Assembly (NCBI GenBank): GCA_002482685.1
Contig: DLGL01000009.1
Coordinates: forward strand, 1 to 13,143
Length of the DNA stretch: 13,143 nucleotides
Source of the DNA: Bacteriovoracaceae bacterium UBA7695
GTDB taxonomy: Bacteria; Bdellovibrionota; Bacteriovoracia; Bacteriovoracales; Bacteriovoracaceae
Direction of reading: 5' to 3'
The notes below the pieces were generated by a model, which ran no database searches, was not told the origin of the DNA, and saw nothing but the letters and a program-made list of their open reading frames with translations. The position numbers and the translations under genes were made by a program. Below are positions 6,544-13,059 of the stretch, piece by piece. Numbering within the stretch: position 1 is the stretch's first letter; every line of letters starts with the position of its first letter.

Positions 6544-7314
6544 TTATTTCACGAGCCTGAAGTTGACCCTGATCATGTTATCCATTTTTTTGCGGGCGTA
6601 ATCCAGGGAGACTCTCAGGTTGTCGGAGAGGATACAGAAAACCATTGTGCCTCTTTTTGTTTCAATAAATCCACTCAACGATGCCGTTTTATTCAGAGTG
6701 CCTGTCTTTGCAAAAAGCTTTCCTTTAAATTCTTTTAATCGGTCATCCAGGGTGCTGCTGAGCCTGGTATTTTTATATCCCGGCTGAGCAAGAAGATTTT
6801 TAAACCGGGGGTACTCTGGTGAGGCCTTGATAAGTTTTAAGAGTTTGATTTCCACATCGCAGTTGGCGCGGTTGTTGTAGCTCAAACCTGATCCATCATA
6901 GGCAATAAAATTGCTATCATTAAGTTCAAGACCATTACTATTGTAGTAGTCGGTCATTGTATTAACGCCACCCAAATCCTGCGCGGTGCTTTCGGCCATG
7001 TCGTTATTACTTTCTCTCAGCATTTTAGAAAGATAAGTGTCTGTGCGAGTCTTTTCCTGGAATGCCCACCAACCTGTAAAAAGCTTCATTGTCGAGGCGG
7101 GTTTTTGCAAAACGAATGTTTTATCAGAGCTTAAAACTGTGGTGCTTGAATCGGGATTGATAAGCTCAAAAACATAGGCCCATGTCTCCTGGCCAGCTGA
7201 GGGCGAGATTTGTAGAAATTCTTTGGTATCTTCAAACGAAGCTTCATAGTTGCGTGCCTGCGCAATACCTGAGGTTAAGGCAAAAATAAGTGCCAGGAAA
7301 TGGACTGATTTCAT
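6544..7314 (-). CDS. Compact S13-type (PBP4/DacB-like) D-Ala-D-Ala carboxypeptidase/endopeptidase
   Basis: A signal peptide (residues 1-20, ending AQA) sends the protein to the periplasm. The three serine-penicillin-binding motifs are intact: S74-T-M-K77 in KPASTMKLF, S102-N-N104 in RESNNDMAES, and K203-T-G205 in FAKTGTL. DGSGLS at 140-145 is the S13-specific segment. The enzyme should hydrolyse D-Ala-D-Ala bonds or meso-DAP-D-Ala crosslinks in peptidoglycan. At 256 residues it is about half the usual S13 length (DacB about 477). The shortfall lies between SxxK and SxN, only about 25 residues apart here, where DacB carries inserted domains II and III. All catalytic residues remain, so this is a minimal form rather than a broken gene. 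The gene is convergent with the helicase and divergent from tldD. Confidence 0.87.
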   Translation of the reverse strand: MKSVHFLALIFALTSGIAQARNYEASFEDTKEFLQISPSAGQETWAYVFELINPDSSTTVLSSDKTFVLQKPASTMKLFTGWWAFQEKTRTDTYLSKMLRESNNDMAESTAQDLGGVNTMTDYYNSNGLELNDSNFIAYDGSGLSYNNRANCDVEIKLLKLIKASPEYPRFKNLLAQPGYKNTRLSSTLDDRLKEFKGKLFAKTGTLNKTASLSGFIETKRGTMVFCILSDNLRVSLDYARKKMDNMIRVNFRLVK

Positions 7315-7415
7315 TTGCTCATTCTAGCAGGCCAGGTGGATTTCGGGTTTTTGAAGGTAAAAGATTCAAGGGCGTGACTATATATTAATCACTTCGGAAT
7401 CCAGACTAAATTGAA

Positions 7416-7429
7416 CGGACGAATGTCCG
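7416..7429. promoter_or_regulatory. Small palindrome upstream of the tldD promoter
   Basis: CGGAC-GAAT-GTCCG is an exact 5-bp inverted repeat. Its centre is about 30 bp upstream of a TATAAT at 7454-7459. A further CCGGA at 7443-7447 could pair instead with TCCGG at 7426-7430. The position suits an operator; no regulator is known. Confidence 0.3.
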
Positions 7430-7453
7430 GTAGCATGGAGGCCGGATCTTCTG

Positions 7454-7459
7454 TATAAT
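7454..7459 (+). promoter_or_regulatory. Predicted -10 element of the tldD-tldE-ldhA unit
   Basis: TATAAT lies 20 nt before the tldD ATG, which predicts transcription starting near 7466 and a leader of about 14 nt that carries AAGGGGA. No good -35 hexamer is found 16-18 bp upstream (TAGCAT is the best), so activation by a protein at the nearby palindrome is possible. Confidence 0.45.
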
Positions 7460-7479
7460 TCACGGCTTAAGGGGAAAAT

Positions 7480-8862
7480 ATGAAATTACTTTCAGCTGAG
7501 GTCGTTCAGGATGTTATTGGTTGTGGGCTTTCCATGGGGGCCGACTTTGTAGATGTTTTTGTTGAAAGAACTCAAAGTGAAAATATGGTTTACCGCAACT
7601 CACGAGTGGAAGACTCTCAGTCCGGAACTATTTTTGGAATCGGGATACGAATTGTTTACGGCAATCAGGCCCTCTATGGTTATACCAATTCAACTGAAAG
7701 AGAAGAGCTTTTGCGTATAACAAAACTGCTGGCAGCGAGAATCGGCAAGAGCGCTTCGGGCAAAGCGGTAAATTTTGAATCTTTAAAGTATTCCAAAATT
7801 GCCACTCTCTTAGATAAAGAAATTGTGGCCCTGGATAAAATCTCAAAGCTCAAAAAAATAGACGAGTCTCTCAGATCGGGGGATCCAAAGGTTTCTCAGG
7901 TTATTCTGAACTTCATGAAAAAAAAGCAATTGGTTGAAATCTACAACTCTGATGGACTATTTGCTACCGAAGAGCGCCCTTATATAAGGCTTTATCAGCA
8001 GGTGATTCTTAAAGATGGAAGTCTTCAATCCGAAGCAAGCTCAGGCCCCGGTGCGATAGGCGGCTGGGAGTTTATGGAAAATTTTAACATTGAAGAATCC
8101 ACCGAAATGCTCCTGAAGCAGGCCAACACGACTCTTTATGCTAAGGCCTGCCCTGCAGGAAAAATGCCTGTGGTGATTGATAATGGTTTTGGAGGAGTTA
8201 TATTTCACGAAGCTTGCGGTCACTTACTAGAAACAACTTCGGTTGAAAAAAAAGCGAGTGTTTTTTGGGATAAAATGGGGGAGCAAATCGCCCACGGTGC
8301 TCTTACAGCTGTAGATGATGGAACAATTGATGGCGCATGGGGATCTCTTTCAATTGATGACGAAGGGATGCCGACTCAGAAAACGACCTTGATTGAAAAT
8401 GGAGTGCTTAAACGGTTTATCTCGGATCGATTAGGCGAGCAAAAAACAGGTCATAAGCGGACAGGATCTGGCCGACGTCAATCTTACAAATTTGCTCCTG
8501 CCTCACGAATGAGAAACACCTACATTGATAAAGGGCCTTATTCATTGGAAGAGATCATCAGCTCAGTTCCGGATGGAATCTACGCCAAAAAAATGGGAGG
8601 GGGCTCTGTTGATCCTTCAACTGGCCAGTTTAATTTTGCGGTTCAGGAAGCATACTTAATTAAAGATGGAAAAATCACCACTCCGGTTAAAGGGGCCACT
8701 CTCATTGGAAAGGGCGCGGATATCATGACCAGGATTTCTATGGTTGGAAAAGATTTAAAGCTTATGGCCGGTATGTGTGGATCCGTCAGCGGTAGCATTC
8801 CTACCACAGTTGGACAACCTCCCATCAAAGTTGATGAGATTCTTGTTGGAGGTGAAGCATGA
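7480..8862 (+). CDS. tldD: Zinc metalloprotease TldD
   Basis: This 460-residue protein matches TldD, the catalytic subunit of the TldD-TldE peptidase. The zinc-binding HExxxH is present as H243-EACG-H248 inside GGVIFHEACGHLLE. Downstream are the conserved RRQSYKFAPASRMRNTYI stretch (332-349) and the C-terminal MCGSVSGSIPTTVGQPPIK (432-450), whose Cys433 corresponds to the third zinc ligand described for E. coli TldD. The complex degrades unfolded peptides and in E. coli matures microcin B17 and removes the antitoxin CcdA. The start follows AAGGGGA at 7469-7475 and a TATAAT at 7454. The stop overlaps the tldE start (ATGA), so the two subunits should be made in equal amount. No obvious precursor-peptide gene is visible nearby. 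Confidence 0.96.
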   Translation: MKLLSAEVVQDVIGCGLSMGADFVDVFVERTQSENMVYRNSRVEDSQSGTIFGIGIRIVYGNQALYGYTNSTEREELLRITKLLAARIGKSASGKAVNFESLKYSKIATLLDKEIVALDKISKLKKIDESLRSGDPKVSQVILNFMKKKQLVEIYNSDGLFATEERPYIRLYQQVILKDGSLQSEASSGPGAIGGWEFMENFNIEESTEMLLKQANTTLYAKACPAGKMPVVIDNGFGGVIFHEACGHLLETTSVEKKASVFWDKMGEQIAHGALTAVDDGTIDGAWGSLSIDDEGMPTQKTTLIENGVLKRFISDRLGEQKTGHKRTGSGRRQSYKFAPASRMRNTYIDKGPYSLEEIISSVPDGIYAKKMGGGSVDPSTGQFNFAVQEAYLIKDGKITTPVKGATLIGKGADIMTRISMVGKDLKLMAGMCGSVSGSIPTTVGQPPIKVDEILVGGEA

Positions 8863-10172
8863 AAAAGTTAATGGAACAGGTGATGAATGATGTTATAGAC
8901 CGCAAAGGAGAAGGAGATTTAATCCTCTCTTCTTCGAAAGCTCTGAAAATGAGCGCTCAAAATGGCGAGATCAACGAATACAAAGTTTCTAGTTCGCAGA
9001 TATTGGGAGTGAGGGTTATTAGGGATGGTAAAGTAGGGATCTCCTACACCGAATCTCTGGATGATGAATCATTAAAACTCTTTGTTAAGCAAGCATTCGA
9101 AAATGCAGAGATGAGTGAAGCCAATAGTAATGAAGGAATTCTAGACCTCTCAGGACATCTCTCGGATGAAGCCGATTATCCGGAGAGTGAAGTGGATGTT
9201 TCAGTCAAAACCAAAAAGACGCTGGAGCTTGAATCAGAAGTTAAACGCCTGGACTCAAGGGTCAAGGTCGTTCCTCATAGTTCTTACACTGAGGGTGAGT
9301 CAAAATCTCTGTACTTAAGTTCGGCCGGCCGCTCGACAAGTTATTTTGATAAATCTTATACGATAGTGGGCTCGGCGCTGATGGAAGATCTGGGAAGGAA
9401 GGCCAACTATTATGATTACAGTATTGCTCATACCTTTGATCAATTAAACTGGAAAAAAGTTTTGGAAACCTCGCTCTTTCATGCCGGAAACCTTCTGGAC
9501 GAAAAAGCGCTGCCTACCGGTAAATACTCGGTTCGCTTTACCGAGGATACACTGAAAAGCATCATCGGATGTTTTTCAAACTTTTATTCGGCCCAGTCTG
9601 GGATGGAAAAATCAAACCCATGGATCGAAAAACTTGGTGAAGAAGTTATTTCAAAAGACTTAAGTCTCAAAGATGAACCTCTTTATCCCGCAGCTTTCAG
9701 GAAAAGTTTATTCGACAGCGAAGGGGTGGAAAGAAAATCTTTAAGTCTCATTGAAAACGGAGTTTTGAAAAATTTCTACCATAATTCAAAAACGGCCAGA
9801 CATTACAAGGCCCAATCCACTGGGCACGCTTCACGTGGTGCTGGTAGCTCACTGGGGGTTGATGGAACGTACATGATTCTCGATGGGAAAAATAAAAAAC
9901 CACTTCCAAGAAAATACCTGGAGGTTATCCAGGCAGATGGTCTTTATTCAGGTGCTAACCGAATCACCGGACAGTTCTCTGTCGCTATTAAAGGTTACGT
10001 CTGGGAAAATGGAGTGAGGACTATGACTTTTGGAAATATAACTCTTTCTGGAAATCTTATGGAACTTCTAAAGACTGCCGAAGTGGTGGGTGAGCAATTG
10101 GTGGCATCAACGGATGAATCCTTTTTCTCAGTTCCTTTGATGTTTCATGATGTTTCCATAGCGGGGACCTGA
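8859..10172 (+). CDS. tldE: TldE/PmbA, non-catalytic partner of TldD
   Basis: This 437-residue protein is homologous to TldD in layout but has no HExxxH, as expected for TldE (PmbA). Family features include LILSSSKALKMSAQNGEINEY near residue 20-41, FDSEGVERKSLSLIENGVLKNFYHNSKTAR at about 285-314, STGHASR at 320-326, and a C-terminal region with GLYSGANRITGQFSVAIKGYVWENG (361-385) and ITLSGNL (394-400). It ends in a typical VSIAGT. TldE forms the heterodimer tunnel through which peptides reach the TldD zinc site. The start lies 4 nt after GGAGGTG (8848-8854) and overlaps the tldD stop by four bases, indicating coupled translation. The ldhA gene follows after only 6 bp. Confidence 0.94.
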   Translation: MKKLMEQVMNDVIDRKGEGDLILSSSKALKMSAQNGEINEYKVSSSQILGVRVIRDGKVGISYTESLDDESLKLFVKQAFENAEMSEANSNEGILDLSGHLSDEADYPESEVDVSVKTKKTLELESEVKRLDSRVKVVPHSSYTEGESKSLYLSSAGRSTSYFDKSYTIVGSALMEDLGRKANYYDYSIAHTFDQLNWKKVLETSLFHAGNLLDEKALPTGKYSVRFTEDTLKSIIGCFSNFYSAQSGMEKSNPWIEKLGEEVISKDLSLKDEPLYPAAFRKSLFDSEGVERKSLSLIENGVLKNFYHNSKTARHYKAQSTGHASRGAGSSLGVDGTYMILDGKNKKPLPRKYLEVIQADGLYSGANRITGQFSVAIKGYVWENGVRTMTFGNITLSGNLMELLKTAEVVGEQLVASTDESFFSVPLMFHDVSIAGT

Positions 10173-10178
10173 GTACAT

Positions 10179-11171
10179 ATGAAAATTCTCTTTTTTGATA
10201 CCCACAGCTATGAAAAACAATCATTTGAGCAGTCCACATTTTTAAAGCACCATGAATTAACTTTCATTGAAACTCGACTCACTAAGGATACGGCCATTCT
10301 GGCCCTGGGCCATGATTGCGTGTGTGCTTTTGTGAATGACAAACTTGATGAGTCCACTCTTCGGATTCTCAGCACGAACCATATTAAACTGATTGCCCTT
10401 CGTTCTGCGGGGTTTAATCATGTTGATTTACCTATTGCAAAGAGTTTAGGGCTCCAAGTGGTAAGGGTTCCTGAATACTCTCCCTACGCTATTGCTGAGC
10501 ATGTCGTTGCTATGGTTCAGACTTTAAACCGCAGCACTCATAAAGCTTACAACCGAGTGCGGGAAGGAAACTTCTCACTTAACGGATTGGTGGGGCATGA
10601 TCTTCATGGGAAGACTTTTGGTATTGTTGGGTGTGGAAAAATTGGAAAAGTTCTAGCGCGCATAATGTCTGGATTTGGCTGTATCGTTTTACTACATGAC
10701 ATAGATCAGGATGAAAAAATACATAAAGAGCTTCATTGTGAATATGCAGATTTAGATGAAATTTTTAAGAGATCAGATATCATCTCCCTGCATTTGCCCT
10801 TAAATGACAAAACAAAGCATATTATTAATGCTCAAACTCTCTCACTGATGAAGAAGGGAGTGATGATCATAAACACTGGTCGTGGAGGATTAATTGAAAC
10901 AAGATCATTAATCGATGCACTCAAATCTGGTCATATAGGCCACGCAGGGTTGGACGTTTATGAGGAAGAACAGGGTATTTTCTTCAATGATATGTCTGAT
11001 AAAATCCTCAGTGATGATATATTGGCCCGGCTCTTAACTTTTCCTAATGTTCTAGTTACAAGTCATCAGGGTTTTTTAACCTATGAGGCTTTGGCCAATA
11101 TTGCAGATACAACTCTCCAGAATATTTCGGCTTTTGAAAATGGTGAAGCACTGATGAATCAAGTACTTTAA
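10179..11171 (+). CDS. ldhA: D-lactate dehydrogenase (fermentative, LdhA type)
   Basis: The 330 residues align along their whole length with E. coli LdhA (329 aa), which reduces pyruvate to D-lactate with NADH in the cytoplasm. Visible features are the substrate region (FVND at 51-54; ALRSAGFNHVDL at 73-84), VRVPEYSPYAIAEH at 95-108, the NAD-binding GCGKIG at 151-156, and the catalytic triad Arg235 (NTGRGG), Glu264 (DVYEEE) and His296 (TSHQGF), all at E. coli-like positions. ALGHDCVCAFVND also follows the LdhA pattern, which separates it from generic 2-hydroxyacid dehydrogenases. It starts 6 bp after tldE with only a weak GGGGA 11 nt upstream, so it probably depends on the tldDE transcript. 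Its stop codon overlaps the stop of the opposing gene by 4 bp. Confidence 0.93.
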   Translation: MKILFFDTHSYEKQSFEQSTFLKHHELTFIETRLTKDTAILALGHDCVCAFVNDKLDESTLRILSTNHIKLIALRSAGFNHVDLPIAKSLGLQVVRVPEYSPYAIAEHVVAMVQTLNRSTHKAYNRVREGNFSLNGLVGHDLHGKTFGIVGCGKIGKVLARIMSGFGCIVLLHDIDQDEKIHKELHCEYADLDEIFKRSDIISLHLPLNDKTKHIINAQTLSLMKKGVMIINTGRGGLIETRSLIDALKSGHIGHAGLDVYEEEQGIFFNDMSDKILSDDILARLLTFPNVLVTSHQGFLTYEALANIADTTLQNISAFENGEALMNQVL

Positions 11172-11443
11172 AGCGGGGCCGCATCCGCCTTCTTAAAACT
11201 AGGCCGGTAATTCCCATCCCTGTCATAGGGGCCAACCTCCATGGCGTCCGGGTCCACCCTGGGTCCATTTTCCATTCGCTGAATCCCAGCTCCCTGATCT
11301 ATAGGTGTGCCGGAAAAACCATCAATGTCCGTCACCGGATCAGTTTGGGCTTCAGTACTACCTGAATTTGGATAAACAGAGTTTTGAGGTACTGCCAGTG
11401 CATATTGAGAGATAAAAAAAGTAAGAAGAATGAGAGATTTCAT
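11168..11443 (-). CDS. Small secreted protein of unknown function, 91 aa
   Basis: I do not recognise a family. Residues 1-17 are a Sec signal peptide (MKSLILLTFFISQYALA), leaving a mature part of about 74 residues. That part is rich in Pro, Gly, Asp and Asn with no cysteine, no helix-forming blocks and no second hydrophobic segment, so it is probably extended or disordered. DPVTDIDG and GPYDRDGNYRPSF are its more structured-looking pieces. A very strong ribosome binding site (AAGGGGGGG, plus-strand 11448-11456) sits 4 nt before the ATG and supports a real gene, but this site is buried in a 17-bp inverted repeat. The 3' end overlaps the ldhA stop by 4 bp. The pirin gene lies upstream on the same strand with a gap of about 90 bp. 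Confidence 0.7.
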   Translation of the reverse strand: MKSLILLTFFISQYALAVPQNSVYPNSGSTEAQTDPVTDIDGFSGTPIDQGAGIQRMENGPRVDPDAMEVGPYDRDGNYRPSFKKADAAPL

Positions 11444-11448
11444 ATTTC

Positions 11449-11490
11449 CCCCCCTTGGGGAATCATTGTTTCTTGATTTCCCAAGGGAGG
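11449..11490 (-). promoter_or_regulatory. Long inverted repeat that can hide the ribosome binding site of the 91-aa gene
   Basis: Plus-strand arms 11449-11465 and 11474-11490 are complementary over 17 positions with an 8-nt loop. In the minus-strand RNA there are 15 Watson-Crick pairs, one G-U and one A-C mismatch. The 3' arm contains nearly all of the Shine-Dalgarno sequence AAGGGGGGG, ending 4 nt before the AUG. There is no T-tract after the hairpin, which argues against an intrinsic terminator for pirin. A translational switch is the simplest reading; a DNA operator is an alternative. Confidence 0.55.
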
Positions 11491-11534
11491 CAACATGCTA
11501 AGAATTAATCCTGATCAACTTAGGTAAAATTGAA

Positions 11535-12236
11535 TCATGCTGGCACTTCCATCAACAGTATTTCTGCTGCGGTTTTGGCCTCAATCTTGATAGATTCGAA
11601 GTCGGGAATACCTACGCCGTCCCGTGCGCTAAAAGGCTTACCCTCAATTTCAATTTCGCCTTTGAGAACGAAAACATACACTCCGTTGCCTGCTAGCTTT
11701 CGCCCGTAACTAATGACCTTACCAGCGTCGAGATCTGTCAGAGAGAAAAAAGCGTCCTGATTGATTGTGACCGATCCATCTCTTCCATCTGGTGAGACAA
11801 CAGTTACAAGTTTATTCTTGCGCTCTTTCTCATCAAAAGATTTTTGCTCGTAACGGGGTTTAATTCCCAACTTTTTAGGCAGAACCCATATTTGCAGAAA
11901 TTTTACTGCATCTGTGGTAGAAGCATTCATTTCGGAGTGAGCAATTCCTGTTCCTGCTGACATGATTTGAACTTCACCTTTTTTAATGAGTCCATTATTT
12001 CCCTCGGAGTCTTTATGGCCAAGAACTCCTTCAAGTGGAATAGAGATAATTTCCATATCGCGGTGAGGATGAGTGCCGAATCCCTGACCTGCATCTACCG
12101 AGTCATCATTAATGACTCTCAATGCACCAAAGCCCATCCGTTCTGGATTGTAATAATTGGCAAAGCTGAATGTGTGACGACTCTTGAGCCAACCGTGATC
12201 AGCTAGACCACGTGTTTCTGAGAGATGGGTAATCAT
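11535..12236 (-). CDS. Pirin-family bicupin, YhhW-like (putative quercetin 2,3-dioxygenase)
   Basis: The 233-residue protein aligns with E. coli YhhW along its length. It shows RGLADHGWL-S-HTFSFANYY near the N-terminus, ALRVINDD and GQGFGTHPHRDMEI around the metal site, then QIMSAGTGIAHSE. The four expected metal ligands are present as His56, His58, His100 and Glu102 in the N-terminal cupin; the second cupin is less conserved. YhhW oxidises quercetin in vitro, but the cellular substrate of such proteins is unclear and redox sensing has been proposed for pirins. The start at 12236 is chosen over an in-frame ATG 21 bases upstream because AAGGAG (12242-12247) lies 5 nt before it and because YhhW begins at the same place. 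Confidence 0.92.
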   Translation of the reverse strand: MITHLSETRGLADHGWLKSRHTFSFANYYNPERMGFGALRVINDDSVDAGQGFGTHPHRDMEIISIPLEGVLGHKDSEGNNGLIKKGEVQIMSAGTGIAHSEMNASTTDAVKFLQIWVLPKKLGIKPRYEQKSFDEKERKNKLVTVVSPDGRDGSVTINQDAFFSLTDLDAGKVISYGRKLAGNGVYVFVLKGEIEIEGKPFSARDGVGIPDFESIKIEAKTAAEILLMEVPA

Positions 12237-12241
12237 AGTAA

Positions 12242-12247
12242 CTCCTT
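12242..12247 (-). promoter_or_regulatory. Ribosome binding site fixing the pirin start
   Basis: On the minus strand AAGGAG is followed by TTACT and then ATG at 12236. The upstream in-frame ATG at 12257 has no comparable site, so the shorter protein is preferred. Confidence 0.8.
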
Positions 12248-12283
12248 TGATACCCATTATCGTCCGGGAGAGATGAAAAATAA

Positions 12284-12289
12284 ATTATA
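12284..12289 (-). promoter_or_regulatory. Predicted -10 element for the pirin gene
   Basis: The minus strand reads TATAAT here within a very AT-rich stretch, about 48 bp before the pirin start and downstream of the previous operon's terminator. The -35 is weak (TTATCA with 15-bp spacing). The site is plausible, but AT-rich DNA gives such matches by chance. Confidence 0.4.
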
Positions 12290-12325
12290 TAATTTTTATT
12301 GAAATGATAAGTTTTGATTATATAT

Positions 12326-12364
12326 AAAAGAGCGACCTATCGTCCTGATAGGTCGCTCTTTTTT
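12326..12364. terminator. Strong intrinsic terminator
   Basis: A perfect 16-bp stem pairs 12326-12341 with 12347-12362 around the loop GTCCT. On the minus strand it is followed by TTTTATATAT. It lies 10 bp beyond the stop of the Ser/Thr-rich gene and so ends the minus-strand two-gene unit. The plus strand also shows a six-T run (12359-12364), so it can work both ways. Confidence 0.92.
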
Positions 12365-12373
12365 GAGCAACTA

Positions 12374-12664
12374 CTACGGAGTAATAGTTGATGAAGACGG
12401 AGTTTGTGTAGGCACTGAATTTCTATTTGAAGAGTCAGTAGAGTTTGAGTCTACTTTATCCATTTCAGCATCTTCCATATCTTCCATCCGCTGTTGGTCA
12501 TTGCGATTAGTAGTGTTGGAAGAATCTGTACCTAAAGTGGTTGATCCAGTGTTCATAGAATCTGTTGTCGAAGGAGTTGATGAGGAAGTTCCTGAACCAA
12601 CTGCAGTCTGTGCCATGGCCACACTAGAGACAACTAACATCGAGGCAATTAAAAAATATTTCAT
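12374..12664 (-). CDS. Ser/Thr-rich small secreted protein, 96 aa
   Basis: No family is recognised. Residues 1-18 (MKYFLIASMLVVSSVAMA) are a clean Sec signal peptide followed by Gln-Thr. The mature part of about 78 residues is low in complexity: nearly half Ser and Thr with Asn, Gly and Asp (GSGTSSSTPSTTDS, GTDSSNTTNRN). A short charged patch (QQRMEDMEDAEMDKVD) sits in the middle and a Thr/Pro/Ser tail ends it. No cysteine is present, so it is likely disordered and exported. The start at 12664 is preferred to an in-frame ATG at 12730 because the signal peptide begins there, AAAGGA lies 8 nt upstream, and the longer form would overlap the 56-aa gene. The stop of that gene is one base before this ATG, and a strong terminator follows. 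Confidence 0.75.
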   Translation of the reverse strand: MKYFLIASMLVVSSVAMAQTAVGSGTSSSTPSTTDSMNTGSTTLGTDSSNTTNRNDQQRMEDMEDAEMDKVDSNSTDSSNRNSVPTQTPSSSTITP

Positions 12665-12665
12665 A

Positions 12666-12836
12666 CTAGCGTCCTTTTGACTTATCGGGACTCTGAATTC
12701 CCGTATTTGTGTTTGTATTAGTGTTAGCACCTTTATTAGGCGTTTGATTTGGCCGAACCTGCTCTTTTTGCTTCTCGTTTTGTCCGCCGAAGTTTTTTTC
12801 GTTTACTTGTCCGTTCTGTTTGTTTGCATCTTGCAT
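12666..12836 (-). CDS. Small Asn/Gln/Lys-rich protein, 56 aa
   Basis: This short frame begins MQDANKQNGQVNEKNFGG and ends GIQSPDKSKGR. It is preceded by a textbook AAGGAG (12842-12847) with a 5-nt spacer, the best ribosome binding site in this part of the window. The product has no hydrophobic segment or cysteine and is dominated by Asn, Gln, Lys, Thr and Gly, including a NTNTNTNTG run at 38-46. It is presumably cytoplasmic and disordered. Its TAG stop is followed by a single base and then the ATG of the secreted 96-aa gene, so the two are probably translated from one mRNA with coupling. No homologue is recognised. A stress or desiccation-type hydrophilin is one guess from composition only. 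Confidence 0.65.
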   Translation of the reverse strand: MQDANKQNGQVNEKNFGGQNEKQKEQVRPNQTPNKGANTNTNTNTGIQSPDKSKGR

Positions 12837-12934
12837 AAAGGCTCCTTGTTAATTTTTGGGACTCTTAATCAATGTGGGTTGCAATGGAGATGCCGGAATA
12901 ATTCGGGGTGAGCGCCATATCATTGCATTCATTC

Positions 12935-12949
12935 GGGACAGATTGTCCC
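12935..12949. promoter_or_regulatory. Perfect operator-like palindrome in a divergent promoter region
   Basis: GGGACA-GAT-TGTCCC is an exact 6-bp dyad with a 3-nt centre. It lies between the minus-strand small-protein unit starting at 12836 and the plus-strand gene at 13057. A second small palindrome, GAATAATTC, lies at about 12896-12904. This 220-bp gap holds no gene that I can support. Confidence 0.35.
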
Positions 12950-13043
12950 TGAGAATGGGTCAATGAAATCAAGCACAAATACTCAGGTTTAATTACGATG
13001 GGCTTCATTTACAGATGCAATTCAGCACTCCATCCTCTCTGGT

Positions 13044-13059
13044 GGAGGATATTTATATG
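13044..13059 (+). promoter_or_regulatory. Strong ribosome-binding leader (shared motif copy 3)
   Basis: GGAGGATATTTATATG places GGAGG 8 nt before the ATG at 13057. The GGAGGATAT core is identical to that at 3171 and 4541, although the sequence upstream differs. Confidence 0.6.

Noticed and set aside
12363..12680. A 105-aa plus-strand frame rich in Val, Glu and Ser
   Set aside because: It is the complement of the Ser/Thr-rich secreted gene and starts inside its terminator region with no ribosome binding site. Its repeats mirror the low-complexity codons of the true gene.
12374..12730. A longer 118-aa version of the Ser/Thr-rich protein starting at 12730
   Set aside because: It would place 22 hydrophilic residues before a perfect signal peptide and overlap the well-supported 56-aa gene. 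The ATG at 12664 has its own AAAGGA.
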